From Cupidesulfovibrio sp000226255 (GTDB lineage: Bacteria; Desulfobacterota; Desulfovibrionia; Desulfovibrionales; Desulfovibrionaceae), in contig NZ_AP036014.1 of NCBI RefSeq assembly GCF_003402415.2, positions 2,170,001 through 2,234,000 on the forward strand: a DNA stretch of 64,000 bases, given 5' to 3'. Under the pieces are notes generated by a model. The model saw only the letters and a list, made by a program, of their open reading frames with translations, searched no databases and had not been told where the DNA came from. A program made the position numbers and the translations under genes. Positions 34,817 to 43,512 of the stretch are shown one piece after another; the stretch's first letter is position 1, and the number at the start of each line of letters is the position of its first letter.

Positions 34817-35057
34817 ACGGCAGGCGGCCCTGCAACGCCGCCTTATAGAAAGACGCGCAGGGCGTTAACGCTCATTGACCGCGCCACCGCTGGCGGCTAT
34901 GTTCGTCAGCAATTTCACAGACGGACGCCGGAGTGCGTCGACGTTACCCCTGTTGCGGACCGCACCGCGTTTACCGGGCATCCATCAGGCCGCCGCCCCA
35001 CGCAGGCGCGGCGGCGAAACCACGGCGCACAAAGCGCGCAGGCAGAAGGACGTTCCG

Positions 35058-35471
35058 ATGAAATTCCTGGTCGTTGACGACGACTTCGACAGCCGCAGAC
35101 TGGTCCAGAAAATCCTTCACCCCTACGGGTATGTCGACATCGCCACCGACGGCGAGGAAGGCGTGCAGGCCTTCAACTCTGCCCTCAAGGACGGCGAACC
35201 CTACGACGTTGTCACCCTCGACATCCTCATGCCCAACGCCGACGGGCAGCAGGCCCTGCGCGAAATCCGCGAAATCGAGAAAGAAGAGGGCGTTGCCCCC
35301 GAAAAGGCCGTGAAGGTCATCATGATCTCCGGCCTGGACGATTCGCAGGAAGTGCACGACGCCTTCTTTCTGGGCGACGCCGTCAGCTTCATCGTAAAGC
35401 CCATCCGCCGCCAGTTGCTGCTGGACGAGATCGAAAAGCTCGGCGTGCACCTCGAAAAGACCGAGAAGTAG
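35058..35471 (+). CDS. Single-domain CheY-like response regulator
   Basis: The protein has 137 residues and is only a receiver domain. The acidic pocket is DDD (residues 7-9), the phosphoacceptor is Asp55 in VVTLDILMPNADG, the Thr/Ser position is Ser91 in IMISGLDDS, and Lys114 precedes Pro. All key residues are intact, in contrast to the phosphatase at 724. The fold and the length of helix 4 resemble CheY proteins of deltaproteobacteria. It lacks an output domain, so it must act on a partner protein or in a phosphorelay. It sits 290 bp before gcvH; a functional link to glycine cleavage is not evident. Confidence 0.92.
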   Translation: MKFLVVDDDFDSRRLVQKILHPYGYVDIATDGEEGVQAFNSALKDGEPYDVVTLDILMPNADGQQALREIREIEKEEGVAPEKAVKVIMISGLDDSQEVHDAFFLGDAVSFIVKPIRRQLLLDEIEKLGVHLEKTEK

Positions 35472-35761
35472 GCGCGCCAACGCCCCCTTTTCATTGTGTC
35501 GCGGCACTTGCGGGCCGCGCCGTGTCCGGCTATTACCGGTGCACCGGCGCGCTCGCCGCGTTGCCGGTGCGTTCGGCATGTCCTTTCCACCGCAGAAAGG
35601 GCAGCGCGTGCCCCGCACCGTTTGCAACAAGGCCGCGCCCCGCACCGTTCGCAACAGCGCCACACACACCGCAGCCGGGCCGTGACCGCCGTGCCCGCGC
35701 CGTGCATTCCACCCACCCCCACTGGCCCCCACCACAGGCCGAACCTTTCCAGGAGGCACAC

Positions 35762-36145
35762 ATGTCCATTCCCGCCGACCTGCTCTACACCGACACCCAC
35801 GAATGGGTGCGCATCGAGGGCGACGAGGCCGTCATCGGCATCACCCAGTTCGCGCAGGAACAGCTGGGCGACCTGACCTTCGTCGATCTGCCCGCCGTGG
35901 GCGACACCCTGGCCACCGGCCAGGAAATGGGCTCGGTGGAATCGGTGAAGGCAGCCAGCGAACTCTACTCGCCGCTCGCGGGCACCGTCAGCGCCGTCAA
36001 CGACGCCCTGTCCGGCGCGCCGGAACTGGTGAACCAGTCGCCCTACACCGACGGCTGGATGGTGCGCGTGAAGCTGGACGGCAAGCCCGAGGGCCTGCTC
36101 TCCGCCGCCGACTACGAAGCCGTCGTCGCGCGCGACGCCCACTAG
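35762..36145 (+). CDS. gcvH: Glycine cleavage system H protein
   Basis: GcvH carries the aminomethyl group from P protein to T protein on a lipoyl-lysine. The protein has 127 residues, the usual length. The lipoylation site is Lys63 in GSVESVKAASELYSP. The start is the ATG after AGGAGG, giving the expected N-terminus (YTDTHEWVRIEGDEAVIGIT). It is the first gene of gcvH-gcvPA-gcvPB-lpdA, with gcvPA after 16 bp. Confidence 0.97.
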   Translation: MSIPADLLYTDTHEWVRIEGDEAVIGITQFAQEQLGDLTFVDLPAVGDTLATGQEMGSVESVKAASELYSPLAGTVSAVNDALSGAPELVNQSPYTDGWMVRVKLDGKPEGLLSAADYEAVVARDAH

Positions 36146-36161
36146 CGGCAAGGAGCACCCC

Positions 36162-37493
36162 ATGCCGTTCATCCCGCACTCCCCAGAGGAGGTCCGGGAA
36201 ATGCTCTCCGTCATCGGCGTGCAGAGCATCGAGGACCTTTTCGTCGATATTCCGGCAGAAATGCGCCCGCGCAGCTTCGAGCTGCCCCAGGGCCTCAGCG
36301 AAATGCAGGTGCTGGCCAAGATGGAAGAAATGGCCGCCCGCAACCGCACCGACGTGGTCAGCTTTCTGGGTGGCGGTTTCTACAACCACCACATCCCGGC
36401 CGCCGTCGATGCGCTGGTCTCGCGCGGTGAATTCTACACCGCCTACACCCCCTACCAGCCCGAAGCCTCGCAGGGCACCCTGCAGGCCATCTTCGAGTAC
36501 CAGACGGCGGTGTGCCGCCTGCTGGACATGGACTGCGCCAACGCCTCGGTCTACGACGGCGGCTCGGCCATCTTCGAAGCCATGATGATGGCCGTGCGCG
36601 CCACCAAGCGCCGCAAGCTGGTCATCGACGAGGCCGTCAGCCCCATCTGGCGCACCATGCTGGCCTCGTACACGTCCAACCTCTCGCTCGACCTGGTCAC
36701 CGTGCCGCAGGTGGACGGCAGGTCGGACATGGCCGCCCTGAAGGCCGCCGTGGATACCGGCTGCGCCGCCGTGGTGGTGCAGAACCCCAACTTCTTCGGG
36801 GTGGTGGAAGACTTCACCGACCTGTTCGCGCACGCCAAGAGCCAGAAGGCCGCCTCGGTCATTTCGGTGTACCCGGTCATGCAGTCGGTGCTGAAAACGC
36901 CCGGCGAAATGGGCGCGGACATCGCCGTGGCCGAAGGCCAGTCGCTGGGCCAGCCGCTGAGCTTCGGCGGGCCGTACCTGGGCATCATGACCTGCACCAA
37001 GGACATGGTGCGCCAGATGCCCGGCCGCATCGTGGGCCGCACCAACGACACGGAAGGCCGCACCGGCTACGTGCTCACGCTGCAGGCGCGCGAACAGCAC
37101 ATCCGCCGCGCGAAAGCCACGTCCAACATCTGCTCCAACCAGGCCCTGTGCGCCCTGCGTACGCTGGTGCACCTGTGCCTGCTGGGACCGGAAGGCCTGA
37201 CCCGCACGGCCGAGCTTTCCATGGAACGCGCCCGCTACGCCATGGACCGGCTTACCGCCATCGCCGGGGTGCGCCCGCTGAACACCGCCCCCTTCGGCAA
37301 CGAATTCGCCGTGCGGCTGCCCATTCCCGCCTTCGAGGCGGTGGACAGGCTTACCGCGCGCGGCTACGTGCCCGGCTTTCCCGTGGGGCGCTACTACGCG
37401 GGCATGGACGACGTGCTGCTGGTGGCCTGCACCGAAAAGAACAGCTTCGAACAGGTCGGCATTCTGGCCGAAATGCTGGGAGGTATCCTGTGA
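36162..37493 (+). CDS. gcvPA: Glycine dehydrogenase (decarboxylating) subunit 1
   Basis: N-terminal half of the P protein in the split form found in many anaerobes and archaea. The protein has 443 residues. Conserved stretches include SFLGGGFYNHHIPAAVDALV, FYTAYTPYQPEASQGTLQAI and SFGGPYLGIMTC. It lacks the PLP lysine, which lies on subunit 2. AAGGAG precedes the ATG and the last four bases overlap the gcvPB start, indicating strict co-expression in a 1:1 complex. Confidence 0.97.
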   Translation: MPFIPHSPEEVREMLSVIGVQSIEDLFVDIPAEMRPRSFELPQGLSEMQVLAKMEEMAARNRTDVVSFLGGGFYNHHIPAAVDALVSRGEFYTAYTPYQPEASQGTLQAIFEYQTAVCRLLDMDCANASVYDGGSAIFEAMMMAVRATKRRKLVIDEAVSPIWRTMLASYTSNLSLDLVTVPQVDGRSDMAALKAAVDTGCAAVVVQNPNFFGVVEDFTDLFAHAKSQKAASVISVYPVMQSVLKTPGEMGADIAVAEGQSLGQPLSFGGPYLGIMTCTKDMVRQMPGRIVGRTNDTEGRTGYVLTLQAREQHIRRAKATSNICSNQALCALRTLVHLCLLGPEGLTRTAELSMERARYAMDRLTAIAGVRPLNTAPFGNEFAVRLPIPAFEAVDRLTARGYVPGFPVGRYYAGMDDVLLVACTEKNSFEQVGILAEMLGGIL

Positions 37494-38935
37494 AGACCGC
37501 CTTCGCCGCATCCGTCCCAGGCCGCACCGCCTGCCTGCCCGCAGAGCCGAAAATGCACGCGGCGGACATGCTGCCCGCAAACCTGCTGCGCGCCACCCGC
37601 CCCGCCCTGCCCGAACTGGGCGAGCTGGACGTGGTGCGCCACTTCACGCGGCTGTCGCGCCTGAACTTCGGGGTGGATTCCAATTTCTACCCCCTCGGCT
37701 CGTGCACCATGAAGTACAACCCCAAGTTCACCGAACAGGTGGCCGCCCTGCCCGGCTTTACCCGGCTGCACCCGCTGATGGCCCAGCTGAAGGGCGCGGG
37801 CCAGTACACCCAGGGCGCGCTTGAGGTGATGTGGGAGACCGAGCGCCTGCTGTGCGAGATCACCGGCATGCGCGCGTTCACCCTGCACCCCATGGCGGGC
37901 GCGCACGGCGAGCTTACCGGGGCCATGCTCATCGCCGCCTACCACAAGGACAAGGGCAACCGTAAGACCAAGGTCATCTGCCCCGATTCCGCCCACGGCA
38001 CCAACCCCGCATCCGCCGCGCTGGCCGGGTACGAGGTGGTGAACATCGAATCGAAGGACGGCATGGTCGACCCGGACGCGCTGGAAGCCGCCCTGGACGA
38101 CGACGTGGCCGCCCTGATGATGACCTGCCCCAACACCCTGGGGCTGTTCGAAAACCACCTGCCGCGCATTGTCGAAAAGCTGCGCGCGGTGGACGCCCTG
38201 CTCTACTACGACGGCGCGAACCTGAACGCCATTCTCGGCAAGATGCGCGTGGGCGACGTGGGCTTTGACGTGGTGCACCTGAACCTGCACAAGACCTTCG
38301 CCACCCCGCACGGCGGCGGCGGTCCCGGTGCCGGTCCGGTGGGCGTCAGCGAACGGCTGGTGCCGTACCTGCCCATCTCGCGGGTGGAAAAGCTGCACGA
38401 CGGCCGCTACTACCTGAACTACGACCACCCGAAGTCCATCGGCTTCATGGCCCCGTTCTACGGCAACTTCGGCGTGCTGCTCAAAGCATATGCCTACATC
38501 CTGCGCCTGGGCGGCGAAGGGCTGGAACGCGTGTCCGAATACGCGGTGCTCAACGCCAACTACCTGCGCAAGCGGCTGGAAAAGGTGCTGGAAATCCCCC
38601 ACGACCGCATCTGCATGCACGAGTTCGTGGCGTCCGCCTGCAACCACGCAGAGTGCGGCATCCGCGCGCTGGACGTGGCCAAGGCCCTGCTGGACAAGGG
38701 CTACCACGCCCCCACCATCTACTTCCCGCTCATCGTCAAGGAATGCATGATGTTCGAGCCCACGGAAACCGAGAGCAGGCAGACGCTTGACGAATTCGCG
38801 GACGACCTCATCGCCATCCTGGAATCGGCGGCCCAGAACCCCGACGCGCTGCACGCGGCCCCGGTGACCACGCCGGTGCGCAGGCTGGACGAGACGGCGG
38901 CGGCCCGCAACATGGTGCTGACGGATGACGCCTAG
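37490..38935 (+). CDS. gcvPB: Glycine dehydrogenase (decarboxylating) subunit 2
   Basis: PLP-carrying half of the P protein, 481 residues. It starts at a GTG at 37490 that overlaps the gcvPA stop (GTGA) with GGAGG upstream; a canonical ATG start occurs only ~20 codons later. The PLP lysine is Lys268 in VVHLNLHKTFATPHGGGGPG, preceded by the conserved YYDGANLNAI. The N-terminal ~25 residues are an extension of low conservation. The last 11 bp overlap lpdA. Confidence 0.97.
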   Translation: MKTAFAASVPGRTACLPAEPKMHAADMLPANLLRATRPALPELGELDVVRHFTRLSRLNFGVDSNFYPLGSCTMKYNPKFTEQVAALPGFTRLHPLMAQLKGAGQYTQGALEVMWETERLLCEITGMRAFTLHPMAGAHGELTGAMLIAAYHKDKGNRKTKVICPDSAHGTNPASAALAGYEVVNIESKDGMVDPDALEAALDDDVAALMMTCPNTLGLFENHLPRIVEKLRAVDALLYYDGANLNAILGKMRVGDVGFDVVHLNLHKTFATPHGGGGPGAGPVGVSERLVPYLPISRVEKLHDGRYYLNYDHPKSIGFMAPFYGNFGVLLKAYAYILRLGGEGLERVSEYAVLNANYLRKRLEKVLEIPHDRICMHEFVASACNHAECGIRALDVAKALLDKGYHAPTIYFPLIVKECMMFEPTETESRQTLDEFADDLIAILESAAQNPDALHAAPVTTPVRRLDETAAARNMVLTDDA

Positions 38936-40358
38936 CACCCGCTACGACATGATCATACTCGGAGGAGGGCCCGGCGGAAGCCGGGCCGCCTTCGATGCGG
39001 CGGCGCGCGGGCTTTCCGTGGCGCTGGTGGACCGTGACGGCCTGGGCGGCACCTGCCTGAACTGGGGGTGCATCCCCACCAAGCTGCTGCTGGGGGCCAC
39101 CGCCGCCCAGCCGCTGCTGGAAACGCAAAAGAAGCTGAAAGGTGCCGCTGGCCACATCACCTTCGACCTGCCCGCCCTGCAACAGCGCAAGGACAGGTAC
39201 GTCAAGGGCAGCCGCCAGGCTCTGGAAAAGCGCCTGAAGGCGGCGGGCATCGCCGTGTACGCGGGCGAGGGCCGGGTGACGAGCGGACGGCAGGGTGACG
39301 CCGACGGCGAGCTGTCCGTCACCGCCACGCAGGCCGACGGCGCCACGCAGGAAACCCGGCTCGGCTGGGGTACCCTGATCGTGGCCACCGGCTCCACCCC
39401 GGCCAGCTTTCCCGGCCTTGCCGCCGACGGCGCGGCGGTGCTCGACTCCACCGCGCTGCTCGACGTGACCGAGGCCCCGGAAAGCCTGATCGTGGTGGGC
39501 GGCGGGGCCATCGGCCTGGAGATGGCCGACTTCTTCTCGCGTCTTGGCTCGCGCATCACCATCGTGGAAGGCATGGCCCGCCTGGCCCCCACCGAGGACG
39601 CCGAAGTGGGCGACACCCTGCGCAAGGTCTACGCGCGCGAGGGGTGGATCATCCACACCGGGCGCAAGGTGGCCTCGCTGGCAACCGTAAGCGAGGGGAG
39701 TGATGCCCACGCCGTGCTGCGCTTCGAGGACGGCGAGGAGCTTTCCGCCAGCAAGGCGCTGCTGGCCGTGGGGCGCAAGCCCGCGTCGGCCGGACTGGGG
39801 CTGGAGGCGCTGGGCGCGACCCTGCGCGGGCCGGGATGGGTGCAGACCGACGAGTTTCTGCGTGCGACGCCGCACGTGTACGCCATTGGCGACGTGAACG
39901 GCCGCACCCTGCTGGCCCACGCGGCGGACCATCAGGCCCGCTACGCGGTGCGCCACGCCTGCGGCGACACGGCAGCGGGCTACGACGCTGGCGTCATGCC
40001 CGCGTGCATCTATGGTCACCTTGAGGTGATGCGCGTTGGCCCTACCGCGGAAGAATTGAAGAATGCGGGATTTTCCCCCCGTGTTTCGCGCTCCATGCTC
40101 ATTGCCAATCCCATTGCGCAGGCGTATGGAACGACGCAGGGTTTCATCAAGATCGTCTGGGTTGACGGGCATATCCGGGGCGTGACCGCCGTGGGACATG
40201 GCGTGTCGCACCTGGTGACGCTGGCGGCCGTGCTTGCGGGAGGGAGCGGCACTGTCCAAGGCTGGACCGCGCACGACGCGGGGAATGTCATTTTCGCCCA
40301 CCCGACGCTGGATGAAGCCCTGGAAGCCGCAATGGAGGCTTTGCAAGAGCCCGCGTGA
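38925..40358 (+). CDS. lpdA: Dihydrolipoyl dehydrogenase (glycine cleavage L protein)
   Basis: The protein has 477 residues and reoxidises the dihydrolipoyl group of GcvH with NAD+. The FAD-binding start is MIILGGGPGGSRAAFDAA, the redox-active disulfide lies in GGTCLNWGCIPTK (Cys44, Cys49), the NAD Rossmann motif is VVGGGAIGLEMADFFSRLG, and the C-terminal HPTLDEALEAA includes the catalytic His-Glu pair. It is the last gene of the gcv operon and overlaps gcvPB by 11 bp. It may also serve other lipoyl complexes, but the position argues for the L protein. Confidence 0.95.
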   Translation: MTPSTRYDMIILGGGPGGSRAAFDAAARGLSVALVDRDGLGGTCLNWGCIPTKLLLGATAAQPLLETQKKLKGAAGHITFDLPALQQRKDRYVKGSRQALEKRLKAAGIAVYAGEGRVTSGRQGDADGELSVTATQADGATQETRLGWGTLIVATGSTPASFPGLAADGAAVLDSTALLDVTEAPESLIVVGGGAIGLEMADFFSRLGSRITIVEGMARLAPTEDAEVGDTLRKVYAREGWIIHTGRKVASLATVSEGSDAHAVLRFEDGEELSASKALLAVGRKPASAGLGLEALGATLRGPGWVQTDEFLRATPHVYAIGDVNGRTLLAHAADHQARYAVRHACGDTAAGYDAGVMPACIYGHLEVMRVGPTAEELKNAGFSPRVSRSMLIANPIAQAYGTTQGFIKIVWVDGHIRGVTAVGHGVSHLVTLAAVLAGGSGTVQGWTAHDAGNVIFAHPTLDEALEAAMEALQEPA

Positions 40359-40412
40359 CGGCGAGCGGCCCGCGAAAATTCGGAAAGATTGTGTCTAAAA
40401 CGCAGAAGGGTC

Positions 40413-40441
40413 TTGTCACGGCCATTTTTTGTCGGTAACTT
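40413..40441 (+). promoter_or_regulatory. Candidate sigma-70 promoter of the VWA-OmpA gene
   Basis: TTGTCA, 17 bp, TAACTT. The -35 is good (five of six), the -10 weak. It lies about 70 bp before the start codon, in AT-richer DNA, which is expected for a highly expressed secreted protein. Confidence 0.4.
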
Positions 40442-40510
40442 GCACAATATGAAGATAATTCCGGGCTGGAGTTTTTACCTGCGTCAACATCAGCTATTTT
40501 GGAGGCTCCC

Positions 40511-41545
40511 ATGAAAATCTCGAAACTTCTGACTCTGGTTGCGGCGCTCATGCTCGTCTGCGCCGCCCCGGCCTTCGCCGCCGGTCAATCCACCCTTGTT
40601 CCCAAGATCGCGAGCTTCGACTTCTTCGTGGACTACTCCGGGTCCATGATGATGTCGCACGAGAAGCTCGGCAAGAACAAGATGGAACTGACCAAGAAGC
40701 TGATCTCGGCCATCAACGCCAAGATCCCGGCGCTGGGCTACGAAGGCGGCCTGCACACCTTCGCCCCTTCGACCGAAATCCAGCCCGTGGCCGCGTGGGA
40801 CAAGGCGTCCTATGAAAAGGCCATCAAGAAGCTGAACGAAAACGAAGACACCTTCGCCCGCATGACCCCCATGGGCACCGGCCTGCAGAAGGCCACCTAC
40901 GCCAAGGCCATGAAGCGCAAGGCCGCCATGATCATGGTCAGCGACGGCGAATCCAACCTGGGTTCCGACCCCGTGGCCGAAGCCAAGCTGCTGCTTTCCA
41001 CCAACCCGGGCCTGTGCCTGCACGTCATTTCCATGGCCGACAAGCCCGCCGGCCAGGCCACCCTTGACGCCATCGCCAAGCTGAACGGCTGCGCCGTCAC
41101 CGCCAAGGGTCCCGAACTGCTGGCCAACGAAGCCGCCCTCGACAAGTTCGTGCGTGACGTCTTCTACGAAGAAAAGGCCGCCCCCGCCGCTGCCGCCGCC
41201 CCCATGGACGAAGTGATCGTGCTGCGCAGCATCCAGTTCGCCCTGAACTCGGCCAAGCTGGACGCCACCGCCACCAGCATCCTTGTGGAAACCGCCGCCA
41301 TCCTGAAGACCAAGAAGGGCTCGGTTGAAGTTGCCGGTCACACCTGCAGCCTCGGCACCGACGAATACAACCAGAAGCTGTCCGAAGCCCGCGCCAAGTC
41401 GGTCAAGGACTTCCTGGTCAAGCAGGGCGTCGAGTCCTCGCGCCTGATCACCAAGGGCTTCGGCGAGTCCAAGCCCAAGTACGACAACAGCACCGAAGAA
41501 ACCCGCAAGCTGAACCGCCGGGTTGAGCTGTCCATCCTCAAGTAG
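40511..41545 (+). CDS. Secreted VWA-OmpA family protein
   Basis: The protein has 344 residues. A signal peptide of about 23 residues (MKISKLLTLVAALMLVCAAP, then AFA) directs it to the periplasm. Residues 35-220 form a von Willebrand A domain with the MIDAS motif DYSGS (Asp41, Ser43, Ser45). After an Ala/Pro linker the C-terminal ~110 residues are an OmpA domain (LSEARAKSVKDFLVKQG, GFGESKPKYDNSTEE, LNRRVELSI) that binds peptidoglycan. It lacks a beta-barrel, so it is a periplasmic, cell-wall-anchored protein. GGAGG 5 bp before the ATG, strong codon bias and a strong terminator suggest high expression. Confidence 0.93.
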   Translation: MKISKLLTLVAALMLVCAAPAFAAGQSTLVPKIASFDFFVDYSGSMMMSHEKLGKNKMELTKKLISAINAKIPALGYEGGLHTFAPSTEIQPVAAWDKASYEKAIKKLNENEDTFARMTPMGTGLQKATYAKAMKRKAAMIMVSDGESNLGSDPVAEAKLLLSTNPGLCLHVISMADKPAGQATLDAIAKLNGCAVTAKGPELLANEAALDKFVRDVFYEEKAAPAAAAAPMDEVIVLRSIQFALNSAKLDATATSILVETAAILKTKKGSVEVAGHTCSLGTDEYNQKLSEARAKSVKDFLVKQGVESSRLITKGFGESKPKYDNSTEETRKLNRRVELSILK

Positions 41546-41561
41546 CACAACGGATTCCTGA

Positions 41562-41591
41562 GGCCCGGCGGGGAAACCCGCCGGGCCTTTC
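41562..41591 (+). terminator. Intrinsic terminator after the VWA-OmpA gene
   Basis: Eleven-base perfect stem GGCCCGGCGGG/CCCGCCGGGCC (41562-41572, 41577-41587) closed by a GAAA tetraloop, followed by TTT. Partial read-through to the next gene is possible because that gene starts 25 bp downstream. Confidence 0.85.
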
Positions 41592-41611
41592 CGCAAACGG
41601 AGACGAGGACG

Positions 41612-42226
41612 ATGAAGCAAGGCCGCATCGCGATGGCCGCAAAGGCCCTGACGCTGCCCGTTACCCTGGCCCTGGTCCTGACCGGGGCTGTCTGCGTTTC
41701 TCAGGCTGACGCGGCGGAGAACGCCGCCACCACCCAGCAGACGCAACAGACGAAAAAGACCGCTGCCAAAGCGACGGACAAGACCGCCAAGGCCGCCGTG
41801 CAGAAACCGGCCCAGGCAGCCAAGCCCGCCCCCAAGACCACTCAGGTCGCCAAGGTGGCCCCGGCCAAGAAGCCCTTGGGTGAAACCATCGAGGACGTGC
41901 ACAACAAGCTCGATACCCTCGCCCGCGCCAAGCTGCGCCACATGAACGAAAGCCTGCGCCCCTGCCAGACTCGCAAGGACGTGGTGCAGAACGGCAACGA
42001 ATACGTGGCCCGCTACCTGGCAGTGGACACCGACTCGCTCTCCACCGACGTGCACGACGCGCAAGGCCCCGGCGCCAAGTACGTCGGGCTTATCGTCTAC
42101 CACGAGCAGGAATACGAAAGCCGCGCCGCCACCAAGGAAGCCGCCCTCACCGGCAGCTTCACCATGGTCAAGGCCCGCCGCGTCACCGAAATCATCCGCT
42201 ACGACAAGGGCAAGTGGATCGACTAG
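41612..42226 (+). CDS. Periplasmic hypothetical protein with Ala/Lys-rich linker
   Basis: The protein has 204 residues and belongs to no family I recognise. A signal peptide (about residues 8-34, LTLPVTLALVLTGAVCVSQA) is followed by an Ala/Lys/Thr/Gln-rich linker of ~60 residues and a ~110-residue C-terminal domain (NKLDTLARAKLRHMNESLRP, then beta-rich YVARYLAVDT and YVGLIVYHEQEYESR, ending TEIIRYDKGKWID). The linker composition suggests spanning the cell wall. It directly follows the VWA-OmpA gene and may be expressed by read-through. Confidence 0.75.
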   Translation: MKQGRIAMAAKALTLPVTLALVLTGAVCVSQADAAENAATTQQTQQTKKTAAKATDKTAKAAVQKPAQAAKPAPKTTQVAKVAPAKKPLGETIEDVHNKLDTLARAKLRHMNESLRPCQTRKDVVQNGNEYVARYLAVDTDSLSTDVHDAQGPGAKYVGLIVYHEQEYESRAATKEAALTGSFTMVKARRVTEIIRYDKGKWID

Positions 42227-42257
42227 CGATCCTTCGCCCGCTTCGGCCCGAAACATC

Positions 42258-42296
42258 ACGCCGCACGGACTGCCTGTCCGTGCGGCGTTCGGCTTT
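42258..42296 (+). terminator. Intrinsic terminator after 41612-42226 gene
   Basis: Thirteen-base perfect stem ACGCCGCACGGAC/GTCCGTGCGGCGT (42258-42270, 42276-42288), loop TGCCT, followed by TCGGCTTTC. Confidence 0.75.
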
Positions 42297-42500
42297 CAAA
42301 ACACCTGAAGGGCAAAGGCACGTCGCCGGCCCCATGCCCGACGCGCAACCGGCCGCTCGGCCACGTGCCCTCCGTTCCACATCTTGCACACCTCCCGGTG
42401 TTCACCACGCCCCCCGGGTGATGCCTGGTGCCGCACTTCTCGCGTGCGACCTTTGGCATGTTCCGGCACACTGACCCGCCACATTTTTTTCGCCCCCCTC

Positions 42501-42546
42501 TTGACGGATCGCGTTCTCTGCGCAATAAATGATACAAGAAATCATT
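42501..42546 (+). promoter_or_regulatory. Peroxiredoxin promoter with Fur/PerR-like dyad
   Basis: TTGACG (42501-42506), 17 bp, AATAAA (42524-42529) could be a -35/-10 pair. Overlapping the -10, AATGAT-N7-ATCATT (42528-42546) is a perfect AT-rich dyad resembling Fur-superfamily operators. A PerR-type repressor of a peroxiredoxin would fit, but the match is by eye only. Confidence 0.5.
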
Positions 42547-42578
42547 ACTAATAAATCCTTCAAAAGGAGTCCTTGAAC

Positions 42579-43205
42579 ATGAGCTGCCCCACGCAACAGG
42601 AATACCCCGTCTCCGCCGTTGTCGGTCGTCCGGTCAAGCCCTTCACGCTGGAAACCTACGACCCCACCGAAGGCTCCTTCGGCCAGATTTCCCTTGAAAA
42701 ATTGCAGCAGGACCGCAAATGGACCGTGCTGGTCTTCTACCCCGCCGACTTCACCTTCGTGTGCCCCACCGAACTGGCGGACCTTGCCGAGCGCCACGCT
42801 GCCCTGAAGGACATGGGCGTGGAGGTCATCTCGGTGTCCACCGACACCAAATTCTCGCACCTTGCCTGGCGCAACTCCGAGCGCTTGCTGGAAAACGTGC
42901 GCTACCAGATGGCCGCAGACCCCACCGGCGCGGTCTCGCGCTATTTCGGCGTGTATGACGAGAGCGCGGGCCTTGCCCTGCGCGGCACCTTCATCATCAA
43001 CCCCGAAGGGGTGCTGGTGGGGTCCGAGGTGAACTTCTACAACGTGGGCCGCAACGCCGCCGAACTGGTGCGCAAGATGCAGGCCAACAAGCACCTGCGC
43101 GACCATCCCGCCGAAGCCTGCCCCGCCCGCTGGGAACCCGGCGCACGCACCCTGACCCCCTCCGAAAAGCTGGTGGGCAAGGTGTACGAAGACCTCATCC
43201 CCTAA
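42579..43205 (+). CDS. ahpC: 2-Cys peroxiredoxin (AhpC family)
   Basis: The protein has 208 residues and reduces H2O2 and organic peroxides in the cytoplasm. Peroxidatic Cys62 is in FYPADFTFVCPTEL, and the resolving Cys181 in EACPARWEPG makes it a typical 2-Cys enzyme. The ATG at 42579 is preferred over a TTG 6 bp upstream because of the spacing to AAAGGAG. The usual AhpF reductase gene is not adjacent; a ferredoxin gene follows at 43513, but a redox link is only a guess. In strict anaerobes these enzymes form part of the oxygen-defence set. Confidence 0.95.
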   Translation: MSCPTQQEYPVSAVVGRPVKPFTLETYDPTEGSFGQISLEKLQQDRKWTVLVFYPADFTFVCPTELADLAERHAALKDMGVEVISVSTDTKFSHLAWRNSERLLENVRYQMAADPTGAVSRYFGVYDESAGLALRGTFIINPEGVLVGSEVNFYNVGRNAAELVRKMQANKHLRDHPAEACPARWEPGARTLTPSEKLVGKVYEDLIP

Positions 43206-43512
43206 CGTTGCGGACAGCCCGTGCAACACGGCCGCCCCCGGCGTCGCCTCGTTTGGGTAGTCCCGGAACGGCCTACACGGCCGGGCCGACGGGGTTGACC
43301 GGGTTGCTACTACGGCACGCAAAAACGCAGCGGGGCACGATGCAAGTCGTGCCCCGTTCGGATTCCTGGCCTGCGCCAGGCCGCGCACTGCCATGCTACA
43401 GCCCCGTTGCAGCCCCGTTGTTACGCGGACGACATGGCCCCTGCCCCTTGCCTGCCCCCCTGAACGGCCATACATGGAAATGGGCGCACATCGACATGCG
43501 CCGGGAGGACAC
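43206..43512. other. Intergenic region between ahpC and the ferredoxin gene
   Basis: These 307 bp contain the hairpin at 43331-43356 and no recognisable gene. GGGAGGA lies just before the ferredoxin ATG. I see no clear promoter. Confidence 0.45.
43331..43358 (+). terminator. Intrinsic terminator after ahpC
   Basis: Ten-base perfect stem CGGGGCACGA/TCGTGCCCCG around TGCAAG, followed by TTCGG; 126 bp after the ahpC stop. Confidence 0.65.

Larger units (their letters stand above)
42227..42578. other. Intergenic region upstream of the peroxiredoxin gene
   Basis: These 352 bp hold the upstream terminator (42258-42296), about 200 bp with no visible feature, then an AT-rich segment with promoter-like and operator-like sequences (42501-42546) and AAAGGAG of the peroxiredoxin gene. 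No gene is seen. Confidence 0.5.

Noticed and set aside
40511..41545. Classifying the VWA-OmpA protein as an outer-membrane porin
   Set aside because: There is no beta-barrel segment; only a peptidoglycan-binding OmpA domain and a VWA domain are visible.
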